Source: Flavobacterium potami
Lineage (GTDB): Bacteria > Bacteroidota > Bacteroidia > Flavobacteriales > Flavobacteriaceae
Assembly (NCBI RefSeq): GCF_020026915.1
Contig: NZ_JAINUY010000008.1
Coordinates: forward strand, 1 to 64,000
DNA: 64,000 nt
Reading direction: 5' to 3'
Shown here: positions 17,118-25,796 of the stretch, piece after piece
How positions within the stretch are numbered: position 1 is the first letter of the stretch
Layout: every line of letters begins with the position of its first letter
Made by a program: the position numbers and the translations under genes
The notes under the pieces: generated by a model
The model's input: only the letters and a program-made list of their open reading frames with translations
The model's database searches: none
What the model was told of the DNA's origin: nothing

Positions 17118-17429
17118 TTTCCATCAACATCAGATATTAATACTAATCTGAATACCATGATAAAATTATTTATACTTCTATTATTGTACATAAGCAAAGT
17201 TTTAACTGCTTAAATATGTATTAAAAACATTTGTTAGTTATGAGCATAGACCTGCTTAAAAAGCCGCTTTGGTCTGTGCTCTGCTTTTTACCTTTTAAAA
17301 AGTAAAAAAATGAATTAATTCTGAAACCAAATTAAAAAATGATCGTCTAACAATTTGAAACGACCAGTTATTACAAAGTTTCAATCATCAATCAAAAACG
17401 AATCATTTTATTAATCCAAAACTATTATC
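17118..17429. other. Gap between the two serine hydrolase genes
   Basis: The 312 bases hold a hairpin at 17242-17281 and a possible 18-codon reading frame at 17158 (MIKLFILLLLYISKVLTA), which looks like a leftover signal sequence. I see no convincing gene or promoter. Confidence 0.4.
17242..17281 (+). terminator. Hairpin after the first serine hydrolase gene
   Basis: GAGCATAGACC (17242-17252) pairs with GGTCTGTGCTC (17271-17281), with one G-T or A-C change, and is followed by TGCTTTTTA. It lies 125 bases past the stop at 17117, so it is a plausible but distant terminator. Confidence 0.5.
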
Positions 17430-18869
17430 ATGAAAAAATCAATCAAACTCATTGTACTCTTAGTTGTTTTTCAACTCTCAGCATTAAGCATTTTTGCGCA
17501 AGACAAAGCGCAGCAAATTGAGCAACTTTTAAGCAAATACAACGAATACGGACAATTTAACGGTTCTGCCTTGGTTACCGAAAACGGAAAAATTATTTTC
17601 AAAAAAGGATTTGGTTCGGCAAATATGGAGTGGAATATTCCAAATCAGCCCGATACTAAATTTAGATTGGGTTCTATCAGCAAACAATTTACAGCATTTT
17701 TAATTGTTAAATTGGCTGAAGAAGGAAAATTAAAACTTGACGTTCCGATTAGCGCTTATTTACCCGATTATCCAAAAGAAAATGGCGATAAAATCACGAT
17801 TCATCAATTATTGACACACAGCTCTGGAATTCCAAATTACACCAGTGCGCCAAACTTTTTTAAAGACAAAGCCAGAAACCCCTACACTCCGGCAGAATTT
17901 GTAAAAACATTTTCGAGTTTACCTTTAGAATTTACTCCAGGTGAAAAATTCAATTATAGTAATTCTGGTTATTTTTTATTGGGTTATATTATTGAAAAGA
18001 TTTCGGGTAAAACGTACGAACAATATCTACAGGAAATCATTTTTAGACCTTTAAAAATGGTCAATTCGGGTTATGATCATAGCGATGTTATTTTAAAAAA
18101 CAGAGCTGCAGGTTACGAGAAACAAGGCAAAAAAATTGTAAATGCCGCATATCTTGACATGAGTATTCCGTATGCGGCTGGATCTTTATATTCTACCGTA
18201 GAAGATTTATTTTTATGGGATCAGGCATTGTATACAAATAAACTTCTTTCGGCAAAATCGATGGAATCGTTGTTTAAACCTTACATAAGTTTAGGAAAAG
18301 CTTCTTATGGCTATGGCTGGTTTATTGAAGAAGTTGATAATGGAAAATTAAAAACCATAGGACATGGTGGTGGTATTAATGGTTTTAATACCATTATTTC
18401 ACGTTATCCAACTGATAAAAACCTGATTGTTTTATTGAATAATACGGGAGGAACTGTCTTAGGAGAAATGAACGATGGAATTCGCGCTATATTATACAAT
18501 CAGCCAGTCAATCAACCCAAAAAATCATTGGCTCTTGATTTGTTAGATGTTTATACAGAAAAAGGTGCTGTTGCAGGAACTGAAAGCTACAAGAAGCTTA
18601 AAAACGATCCAACATACGCTATTAAAGAAGGCGATATGAACAGAGTCGGTTATCAGTTATTGCAAACTGGAAAAAAGAAAGAAGCGATTGAAGTTTTTAA
18701 AATTAATACTGAAACTTTTCCAAAATCAGGAAATGCTTATGACAGTTTAGGCGAAGCTTATTTAGCCGATGGAGATAAAAAATTGGCTATCGCGAATTAT
18801 AAAAAATCAGTTGAATTGGATCCGACAAACGAAAACGGGAAGAAAGTTTTAGCAGAAATTTTGAAATAG
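17430..18869 (+). CDS. Serine hydrolase (beta-lactamase family) with C-terminal TPR
   Basis: The 479-residue exported protein has a signal peptide (cleavage near IFAQD). Its beta-lactamase/DD-peptidase-like domain (about 28-350) contains Ser82-Ile-Ser-Lys85, the YSNSGY tyrosine motif and HGGGINGF. A C-terminal part (about 385-479) contains two TPR units (YDSLGEAYLADGDKKLAIANY). It is paralogous in its catalytic part to the preceding gene, but the extra domains differ. The substrate is not evident. Confidence 0.87.
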   Translation: MKKSIKLIVLLVVFQLSALSIFAQDKAQQIEQLLSKYNEYGQFNGSALVTENGKIIFKKGFGSANMEWNIPNQPDTKFRLGSISKQFTAFLIVKLAEEGKLKLDVPISAYLPDYPKENGDKITIHQLLTHSSGIPNYTSAPNFFKDKARNPYTPAEFVKTFSSLPLEFTPGEKFNYSNSGYFLLGYIIEKISGKTYEQYLQEIIFRPLKMVNSGYDHSDVILKNRAAGYEKQGKKIVNAAYLDMSIPYAAGSLYSTVEDLFLWDQALYTNKLLSAKSMESLFKPYISLGKASYGYGWFIEEVDNGKLKTIGHGGGINGFNTIISRYPTDKNLIVLLNNTGGTVLGEMNDGIRAILYNQPVNQPKKSLALDLLDVYTEKGAVAGTESYKKLKNDPTYAIKEGDMNRVGYQLLQTGKKKEAIEVFKINTETFPKSGNAYDSLGEAYLADGDKKLAIANYKKSVELDPTNENGKKVLAEILK

Positions 18870-18904
18870 CTTTTTTTTTAAAGGGACAAAGTAACAAAGT
18901 GACA

Positions 18905-18941
18905 AAGGTTCAAAGGTTTTATTACGAAACCTTTGAACCTT
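18905..18941. terminator. Bidirectional hairpin between convergent hydrolase genes
   Basis: AAGGTTCAAAGGTTT (18905-18919) pairs perfectly with AAACCTTTGAACCTT (18927-18941). It lies in the 129-base gap between the serine hydrolase and the acylase-like gene. The nearby unit CTTGAAACCTGAAAC (18964-18978) belongs to a dispersed family also seen at 27123 and 27494. Confidence 0.7.
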
Positions 18942-18998
18942 CTTTATTAAGATTCGAATAAACTTGAAACCTGAAACTTTAAACCTGAAACAAAATTT

Positions 18999-21389
18999 TT
19001 ACTTCTTCGGTTTGAAAATCAATTTTGTTGATGTTTTTATAATTTCCTCTTTATTCAATTTCATTTTTCTGAACTTTCCTGCATTGTACATTTCTGCTTG
19101 ATCGTCGTAATGTTTACTGAAAGGATTTCCAGATTGTCCAGTTGGAAGAATACTCCAGCTGTTTTCTACATCTGCAAAATCGACAATTCTTCTTGTTGAA
19201 GGTCCGCCTTTTGTATAATATTTCCCTTCATCATTAAATCCGAAAAATAAATTATTGATTACTTCATTTGAACCTGGAGAATCAAAAGGACCTACATTAA
19301 ACAAACCGCGAAGAGCAGCAACTTTTCCAAGCGGATGTTCGTGTTCTACGGTATGTACTTTTCCCCAATTCCAATCTGAAACATTTTCTCCTAACTGATT
19401 TTGTAAAGCAGAAACTGCATCATGAAACGATTTGGAAACCACTTCTGTTCTGGTTTCTTTTACATTTTTGGTTTTGATATTATCCCACCAAACCGAATTT
19501 TCATTTTTTATCTGATTGGCGATAATTTGTTTCCCTAAAGAAATTCCTAAAAACAAGTTGAAGTTTTCTTTCCCCATTTCATCTTCAAAAGTATTTTTTA
19601 AATACAGATAAATCCACTTGTTGTAAATTGTTGGTGCGACATCTTCTAAATTGGCTGTTCCTTTCCAAGATTTTAAAACAGTTATTACTTCTTTTTCTTT
19701 GTTTGAAAGCGGTTTTGCGTCTAAACTTGAAATTAAATCTTTTACCACACCAACTGCAACATCAGATGTATTATCATAAATCATTTTACTGATGGCTTCT
19801 TTATCCCAATTTGATTTCGCATCTAAAATTCCCGAAATTCTTTTTGCACGATCTTCTGGCAAATAATATCCTGGATATAAATAACCGTTATCAATTGCTT
19901 CTGGCTGATTATTAGCAGAATAAACATAACCCCATTCTGGATTTTCAGCAGACGGATTCTGTTCGAAATCTAAAAACTTCGTGATATCATCTTTACCACT
20001 TGCACCGTCTAAAATCAAATGCGTATTGACACCATCATTATGTCGGTACAATTTTCCACTCGCCCACCAAGCTACATTTCCTTTGGCATCGCCGTACATT
20101 ACATTCAATCCAGGCGCTGCAATTAAAGAAACTGCTTTTTTAAATTCCGTTGTATTTTTTGCATGCGAAAGTCCGTAAGCGGCGTCTAGAATCAAAATTG
20201 GTTCTTTGGTGTACGTCCACGACATTGCAATTGGATTTTTCCTTTCTAAACGTTCCATAAAATCGTTCATAATTGGACCATGACGTGTTATTTTAACTGC
20301 CAAAACTGCATCTGCAGAATCTTTTACTTTTATCGTTTTCTTTCTGATTTCATACTTACTGAAACCTGTTGGTGTTTGATATTGAGAAACATCATTTGGA
20401 TTATTTTTTTCCTGATAAAAATCGATATCATCATTTTCAAACATCGTTAAACCGTAAGCATATTCTCTATTGTGCGCCAAAAGCGGAAACGGAGTTCCTG
20501 CCAAATAACAGCCATACAATTCATGTTGCGGCGTTACCAAATGCGCTTCATACCAAGTTGCAGGCTGAGAGAAACCAATATGCGGATCATTTGCAAAAAT
20601 AACTTTGCCCGTTTTTGATTTATGAGGTCCAACAACCCAACTGTTACTTCCAATAAATGGCGGAATCGGAGATTGATCCAACATCGCTGTTATCGATTTT
20701 GAAATCTCGGTATATTCTTCTGTTTTTTCTTTAGAAATCTTGATTCTAGTAGTATTGAACTCGCCTTCAATTCCTAAATCTTTCAAATATTCAACTCCAA
20801 ATTTATTTTTAATTTCAGTTAATAATGGATCTGTTTTTTGAGCCATAGCAAAACTAAAAGACATATAACCGAAAATATTATAAACGTCTTTTATTGTAAA
20901 TTTTTGTTTTTTTACTCCAACCAAAGTAAACTCGATTGGCGTAACTCCTTCTTCCAAATACTGATTGATTCCGTCTAAATAAGCTTGAGTCAATTTATAA
21001 CTTTCACTGTTTTTGTCTAATTGGGAAATCGCTTTCGCGGAAGCTTCTTCGATACCAATTCCTGCAAAAAATTTATCGTTTTTTAAAGCAACTCCACCAA
21101 AAATTTCAGTCAACCGTCCTGGTGCAATTCTGCGTAACAATTCCATTTGCCATAGTCTTTCCTGTGCGTGAACATAACCTAAAGCTGTCATCGCATCTTT
21201 TTCGGAATCGGCATAAATATGAGGCACTCCAAAATCATCAAAGTAAACTGTGGTTTCTTTTTCCAGATTTTTTAATTGCAAAGAACCTTCATATTTGGGT
21301 TTTAGATGAAAAATATAAGCACACAAACCAATTGCCAGAACGACAATAAGAACCAACAAAGTGAGTAGGATTTTTTTAATTATTCTCAT
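18999..21389 (-). CDS. Penicillin acylase family Ntn-hydrolase
   Basis: The 796-residue protein has an N-terminal membrane anchor or signal helix (about 5-28) and an alpha-chain (YFDDFGVPHIYADSEKDAMTALGYVHAQERLWQME). The predicted autocleavage site is before Ser248 in IGSNSWVVG, followed by the beta-chain with FANDPHIGF. Members hydrolyse amide-linked side chains of beta-lactams, acyl-homoserine lactones or other N-acyl compounds; the substrate cannot be chosen from sequence. Location is probably periplasmic. Length is normal for the family. Confidence 0.9.
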   Translation of the reverse strand: MRIIKKILLTLLVLIVVLAIGLCAYIFHLKPKYEGSLQLKNLEKETTVYFDDFGVPHIYADSEKDAMTALGYVHAQERLWQMELLRRIAPGRLTEIFGGVALKNDKFFAGIGIEEASAKAISQLDKNSESYKLTQAYLDGINQYLEEGVTPIEFTLVGVKKQKFTIKDVYNIFGYMSFSFAMAQKTDPLLTEIKNKFGVEYLKDLGIEGEFNTTRIKISKEKTEEYTEISKSITAMLDQSPIPPFIGSNSWVVGPHKSKTGKVIFANDPHIGFSQPATWYEAHLVTPQHELYGCYLAGTPFPLLAHNREYAYGLTMFENDDIDFYQEKNNPNDVSQYQTPTGFSKYEIRKKTIKVKDSADAVLAVKITRHGPIMNDFMERLERKNPIAMSWTYTKEPILILDAAYGLSHAKNTTEFKKAVSLIAAPGLNVMYGDAKGNVAWWASGKLYRHNDGVNTHLILDGASGKDDITKFLDFEQNPSAENPEWGYVYSANNQPEAIDNGYLYPGYYLPEDRAKRISGILDAKSNWDKEAISKMIYDNTSDVAVGVVKDLISSLDAKPLSNKEKEVITVLKSWKGTANLEDVAPTIYNKWIYLYLKNTFEDEMGKENFNLFLGISLGKQIIANQIKNENSVWWDNIKTKNVKETRTEVVSKSFHDAVSALQNQLGENVSDWNWGKVHTVEHEHPLGKVAALRGLFNVGPFDSPGSNEVINNLFFGFNDEGKYYTKGGPSTRRIVDFADVENSWSILPTGQSGNPFSKHYDDQAEMYNAGKFRKMKLNKEEIIKTSTKLIFKPKK

Positions 21390-21496
21390 GCTCTAAAAAG
21401 GATAAAATTCAAAATGATATAACTTTTCGTCAAAATTTTATAAAAGAAAACACTTTTTAAAAGTCTAAATTTATGTATTTAAAATTAATACTGTAA

Positions 21497-23053
21497 ATGT
21501 CAATCTATAAAAAAATAGCGATTGGAGTAATTTCTCTCCTTGTAATTGTAATTATGGCAAATGTTGGGCTGAATTACTGGATTAAAAAGCAACTTCCGAT
21601 CATTATTCATGAAAAAAACAAAACGGCTTACAATATCAATTACGAAAAAATTGAAGTCTCGCTTTTTTCTCGAAATATCTATGCCCAGACTTTATTGGTA
21701 AATCCGAAAAACGAACCTAAAGACAGTAAAAACGGACTCTTTTCTAAGATTGAATCTATTACTATAAAACATTTTAATATCTGGGATTTGGCTTTTCGCG
21801 ATATTATTCAGGCAGAAAGCATTATCATCAATAAACCTCGAATTATTTTATATAAAAAAGGCGAAAAATTAATCAACAACAGCAAAAGCATTCAAAAAGA
21901 AATTGTAGATCCTTTTCGCAAAATTGTGGCTGTTTCAAACATTTACCTAAACGACGGAACTGTCGACGTGGTTTCTTTAGACACTGAAAAACCAATTTTC
22001 AGCATTAAAAAAATCCTTTTAAAACTGGAAGGAATTTTAATAACTGATGCCACTTTAAAAGAAAAAATTCCAATTCAGTACAAAAGTTATGCTTTAGTAA
22101 TTGATAGTTTATTTTACAGGCCAAATATTTTTTACCATATCAATATTGGAAAAATAAGTACCGAAAAGAACTTCTTAAAAATCAATAATTTTTCTAATCT
22201 TCCTCAGTTTGACAGACCTAATTTTGTGAAGCGTTTAGAGAAAGAAAAAGATATCTATACCCTAAAATTCGATTCAGCACAAGTTGCAAAAATGGATTGG
22301 GGATTTAAAAATGACCGTTTTTATTTTAAAGCAAATTCATTAGTAATCAATCATTTTGATGCGAATATTTATCGTGGCAAAATGCCAAAAGACGATTTGA
22401 GTAAAAAATACCTGTACAATCATTTATTGCGAAACCTTAAATTCCCGCTTCAAATTGACACTTTACAAGTTTTAAAATCAAAACTGGTTTATGAAGAAGA
22501 AATTGAATTTTCTAAAGGCCCTGGAATTTTAAATTTTGATAAATTCAATCTACAGGCAACCAATCTTCGAAGTGGTTTTGGTTTGAAAAAAACAAATGAT
22601 GTTAAAATAAAAGTCAAATGTATTTTCATGAAAGAATCTCCGCTAGATGTAGATTGGAGTTTTAATGTTTTAGACAAAAATGATGGATTTCACATTCAAG
22701 GCGTAATTTCCAATTTTGATGTTGCCGCAATGGGAAGATTCAGCAAACCCTACATGAACGCTTCGTTTACCGGAGTTTTCAACAAATACCGTTTTAATTT
22801 CTACGGGAATGATAATATTTCGAAAGGAAATGCTTCTCTGGATTATGACGATTTAAAAGTAAAATTATACAAAAAGAAAAATCCTGAAAAAGAAGCCAAA
22901 CTCAAAAGTGCCGTCGTGAATCTCTTTGTCAAAGACGATTCTAAAGACAAATCTAAAACTGCCGAAATTGAAATAGAAAGAATTCAGGAAAAATCATTCT
23001 ACAACTTTTTGTGGAGAAGTATTGCAGAGTCTTTGAAGAAGATTTTGATTTAG
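21497..23053 (+). CDS. AsmA-like / DUF748-like membrane-anchored protein
   Basis: The 518-residue protein has one N-terminal transmembrane helix (about 7-28). A long periplasmic part rich in beta-strand repeats follows (FRDIIQAESIIINKPRIILYKKG, VSNIYLNDGTVDVVS, LVINHFDANIYRGKMP), the style of AsmA/DUF748 proteins. Such proteins are linked to envelope lipid transport or outer-membrane assembly, but I do not recognise a named family member. It is divergent from the acylase gene. Confidence 0.6.
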   Translation: MSIYKKIAIGVISLLVIVIMANVGLNYWIKKQLPIIIHEKNKTAYNINYEKIEVSLFSRNIYAQTLLVNPKNEPKDSKNGLFSKIESITIKHFNIWDLAFRDIIQAESIIINKPRIILYKKGEKLINNSKSIQKEIVDPFRKIVAVSNIYLNDGTVDVVSLDTEKPIFSIKKILLKLEGILITDATLKEKIPIQYKSYALVIDSLFYRPNIFYHINIGKISTEKNFLKINNFSNLPQFDRPNFVKRLEKEKDIYTLKFDSAQVAKMDWGFKNDRFYFKANSLVINHFDANIYRGKMPKDDLSKKYLYNHLLRNLKFPLQIDTLQVLKSKLVYEEEIEFSKGPGILNFDKFNLQATNLRSGFGLKKTNDVKIKVKCIFMKESPLDVDWSFNVLDKNDGFHIQGVISNFDVAAMGRFSKPYMNASFTGVFNKYRFNFYGNDNISKGNASLDYDDLKVKLYKKKNPEKEAKLKSAVVNLFVKDDSKDKSKTAEIEIERIQEKSFYNFLWRSIAESLKKILI

Positions 23054-23061
23054 TTTTTTTT

Positions 23062-23156
23062 CCGCCACGAATTCACGAATTAACTCAAATCTTTGTGCTT
23101 TATTTAATTCAAATTACACAAATTAAAAAAATACAAATTCGTGAATTCGTGGGTGG
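23062..23156. repeat. Palindromic repeat, CACGAATTC family (copy 1)
   Basis: CCGCCACGAATTCACGAATT at the left is the inverted match of AATTCGTGAATTCGTGGGTGG at the right, around a 55-base AT-rich centre. Related copies lie at 47011-47111 and, more degraded, 62717-62774. Confidence 0.7.
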
Positions 23157-23248
23157 AAAAACTTGTCAACAAATTACAAACCTGACAATTATCAGGTTTT
23201 AAAAAAATCATTTTTTCAATATTTGCCTTTATTTTAACCTCAAAACAA

Positions 23249-25045
23249 ATGGCAAAAACACCTTTACATACCTTTCACATTCCGGTAATGGGTCTTGCAT
23301 ACACAATTGACAGTCCGATTCGCGTGGCGCAGTACGGAATTTCGTCTGTTATAGCTTTGGCTGATGATGACTTGATTGAAAAAATGCGTAATTTTTACAG
23401 CGCTAAATTCAATATTCCGTACGAAGAAATCACACAGAAATTTCATGATTATCGTGCCGAAAGAATTACTTCTTACCTTAATTTGGTTGACAAAATTGTA
23501 AAAGAAAAATTCGAAAACTTTAAAACGGAATTGGCTGAAAGTAAAACTGCTTTGGATAATTTCATGTCGATGCTGCCGAATACTTCTGACATTAAAAAAG
23601 GATTTCAAAATTTATTAGACGACGGAATTGCTTTTAAAGAAAACATTCAGCATTACATTGAAACAAATCTTTTTCCTGGAGAAATCGATGTAAACATTAT
23701 GACGAAATTAGATAAAGATAATTTCATCAAAAACGAACAACTTCCTATTGAGTTTAATGATGCTCACGCTGCATTACGAGGTTTTGCAAAAAGCAATCTA
23801 GAATCTTCTATTGTACTTTCTGCCGGAATGAATCCGAGATTGTTTGGCTATTTCGAAAACTTCAAAGATTTTTTTCCAGATGAAAACAACGAGCTTAAAA
23901 AGAAAATCATCTTAAAGGTGAGCGATTTTAGATCGGCTATGATTCAAGGAAATTTCTTAGCCAAAAAAGGACTTTGGGTTTCCGAATATCGAATTGAATC
24001 CGGATTAAACTGCGGCGGACACGCTTTTGCAACCGACGGACTCCTTCTCGGCACTATTTTAGAAGAATTCAAGCAGAAAAAAGAACAATTGGTACAATCT
24101 GCACACGATTTAATGATTAAGGCTTTACAGCTAAAAAATCAGCATTTTCCAGAAAACCCTTTAGAATTAAAAATAACAGTTCAAGGTGGTGTTGGAACCG
24201 CACAAGAACATGAGTTTTTATTGGATGAATACAAAGTTGATGCTGTGGGTTGGGGTTCACCGTTTTTATTAGTTCCTGAAGCAACATCTGTAGATCAGGA
24301 AACTCGCAATTTATTGATGAAAGCCAAAGAAGATGATTTTTATTTGAGCAATATTTCTCCGTTGGGAGTTCCTTTTAACACTTTGAAAGGCACGACAAAT
24401 GAATTTTTAAAACAAAAACGAATTCACGAAAATAAAGCGGGAAGTTCTTGTCCGAAGAAATTTTTAGCTTTAAGCAAAGAGTATGATCCGCATGGAATTT
24501 GTACTGCCTCTAAAAAATATCAGGATATAAAACTGGAAGAACTTGAAGCAAAGAAATCTTCTTTATCAGCTGATGAATTTGAAAAAAGCAAAATCAAAAT
24601 CACCGAGAAATCTTGTTTGTGTGTTGGCTTGGCAAATGCTTCTTATTTGGAAAATGATATAAAAGTAAAAGGTCAGGCACAAGGCGTTGTCATTTGTCCG
24701 GGCCCGAACTTGGCTTATTTTGATCAAGAAGTTTCTTTAAAAGAAATGGTGCATCATATCTATCATGGAAAATCAGTTATTAGAACTGATCGCCCTAATT
24801 TATTCATTAAAGAACTTAAAATGTACATAACGTATTTCAGAAATGAAATTCAATCTTTAACTGAAGAACTTTCTACAGCACAGCAAAAAAAGTGGAATAC
24901 TTTTAAATCTAATCTGTTAGATGGAATTGAGTATTATAAAAATTTATTTGAATCGACGACAGTATTTAAGGGCGATCTTGATCAACTCGATTCTTGTAAA
25001 TCAGAATTAGTTGGTATAAAAATTCCCGTTTCAGAGTTGGTTTAA
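23249..25045 (+). CDS. Conserved-looking protein of unknown function, Cys-rich, possible TIM-barrel enzyme
   Basis: I do not recognise this 598-residue cytoplasmic protein. The N-terminus (IPVMGLAYTIDSPIRVAQYG, about 11-30) and the Gly-rich stretches NCGGHAFATDGLLLGT (about 255-270) and VQGGVGTAQEHEFLL (about 311-325, then VDAVGWGSPF) resemble the phosphate or flavin loops of TIM-barrel oxidoreductases. Cys residues cluster afterwards: SSCPKKF, GICTASKKY, KSCLCVGLAN and VICPGPN (about 400-485), which could ligate a metal or Fe-S cluster. It is monocistronic. Flavin or metal dependence is inference. Confidence 0.6.
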   Translation: MAKTPLHTFHIPVMGLAYTIDSPIRVAQYGISSVIALADDDLIEKMRNFYSAKFNIPYEEITQKFHDYRAERITSYLNLVDKIVKEKFENFKTELAESKTALDNFMSMLPNTSDIKKGFQNLLDDGIAFKENIQHYIETNLFPGEIDVNIMTKLDKDNFIKNEQLPIEFNDAHAALRGFAKSNLESSIVLSAGMNPRLFGYFENFKDFFPDENNELKKKIILKVSDFRSAMIQGNFLAKKGLWVSEYRIESGLNCGGHAFATDGLLLGTILEEFKQKKEQLVQSAHDLMIKALQLKNQHFPENPLELKITVQGGVGTAQEHEFLLDEYKVDAVGWGSPFLLVPEATSVDQETRNLLMKAKEDDFYLSNISPLGVPFNTLKGTTNEFLKQKRIHENKAGSSCPKKFLALSKEYDPHGICTASKKYQDIKLEELEAKKSSLSADEFEKSKIKITEKSCLCVGLANASYLENDIKVKGQAQGVVICPGPNLAYFDQEVSLKEMVHHIYHGKSVIRTDRPNLFIKELKMYITYFRNEIQSLTEELSTAQQKKWNTFKSNLLDGIEYYKNLFESTTVFKGDLDQLDSCKSELVGIKIPVSELV

Positions 25046-25051
25046 AATTGA

Positions 25052-25081
25052 AAACCCCAAATTATTTCTAATTTGGGGTTT
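25052..25081. terminator. Bidirectional terminator
   Basis: AAACCCCAAATTA (25052-25064) pairs perfectly with TAATTTGGGGTTT (25069-25081) around TTTC, followed by TGTTTTTATT. It separates two convergent genes. Confidence 0.88.
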
Positions 25082-25102
25082 GTTTTTATTTATACGAAAT
25101 TA

Positions 25103-25543
25103 TTATTCTTTCTTTTTATTCTTACTGTCAATAACAGCTCCAGTTCCGGTTCCTAATGCAGCACCGGCTAATCCACCGATAATAGCTCCTTCGCCTTTTT
25201 TCTTACTTACAATTGCTCCTGTTGCAGCACCAACACCGGCACCAATTACAGCACCTTTAGCGGTTGCGCTCCAGCCTTTCTTTTTTGTAGTAGTTGTTGT
25301 TGTATTTCCATTTGCAGCTTGCTGATGCACTACCACTACTTTTTCTTTTTCAGATTCAACTCTTTGCTCTTCTTTTATTTTAGCCATTTCAGTCTTCATT
25401 GAATCGATAACACGTTGTTTGTTAATCTCAACTTTCATGGAATCAATACTGGCTTGTTTGGCTTTATTTATATCTTCTTTACTCTGTTGTTGTTGACAAG
25501 AAGCTAAAAATAGAACTGATAATAAAATATATAAGCCTTTCAT
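25103..25543 (-). CDS. Lipoprotein with C-terminal glycine-zipper domain
   Basis: The 146-residue protein has a lipoprotein signal (YILLSVLFLASC, Cys16) and a charged, coiled-coil-like middle (about 20-80). The C-terminal glycine-zipper pair (GAVIGAGVGAATGAIV and GAIIGGLAGAALGTGTGAVI) is of the YMGG/OmpA-like Gly-zipper type. It is probably anchored in the envelope; function is unknown. Confidence 0.75.
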   Translation of the reverse strand: MKGLYILLSVLFLASCQQQQSKEDINKAKQASIDSMKVEINKQRVIDSMKTEMAKIKEEQRVESEKEKVVVVHQQAANGNTTTTTTKKKGWSATAKGAVIGAGVGAATGAIVSKKKGEGAIIGGLAGAALGTGTGAVIDSKNKKKE

Positions 25544-25653
25544 GATTGTAGTTTTTAATATTATACACTACAAATTACGAAATATCTGCTATATCCATTG
25601 TTACAGAATTCTTTTGAAAGTTTATAAAATTAAAACATTACAGGCTTTTCAAT

Positions 25654-25786
25654 CTCGCAAAGGCGCAAAGACGCAAAGTTTAGTAAAACAAAACCATATA
25701 AGTAATATAAGTTCAATTAAGAAAAACTTAAAATATCTTATATTACTTATATGGTTCAAAAAAATTTGCGCCTTGCGTCTTTGCGA
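25654..25786. repeat. Nested palindromic element (two repeat families)
   Basis: The outer arms are CTCGCAAAGGCGCAAAGACG on the left and TTTGCGCCTTGCGTCTTTGC (then GAG) on the right. Inside them, AACCATATAAGTAATATAAG (25692-25711) is a perfect inverted match of 25737-25756. The inner unit is the same family as the ends of the element at 28845-29160. I see no gene in the 253-base gap between the Gly-zipper gene and kynU apart from this. Confidence 0.75.
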
Positions 25787-25796
25787 GAAATATTTT

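Noticed and set aside
17158..17214. An 18-codon signal-peptide-like frame
   Set aside because: It is too short and isolated to call a gene, and nothing follows in frame.
15609..18869. The two serine hydrolases as antibiotic-resistance beta-lactamases
   Set aside because: They carry the class C-like fold motifs but also DUF4440 or TPR domains, and the general family is mostly peptidases and esterases.
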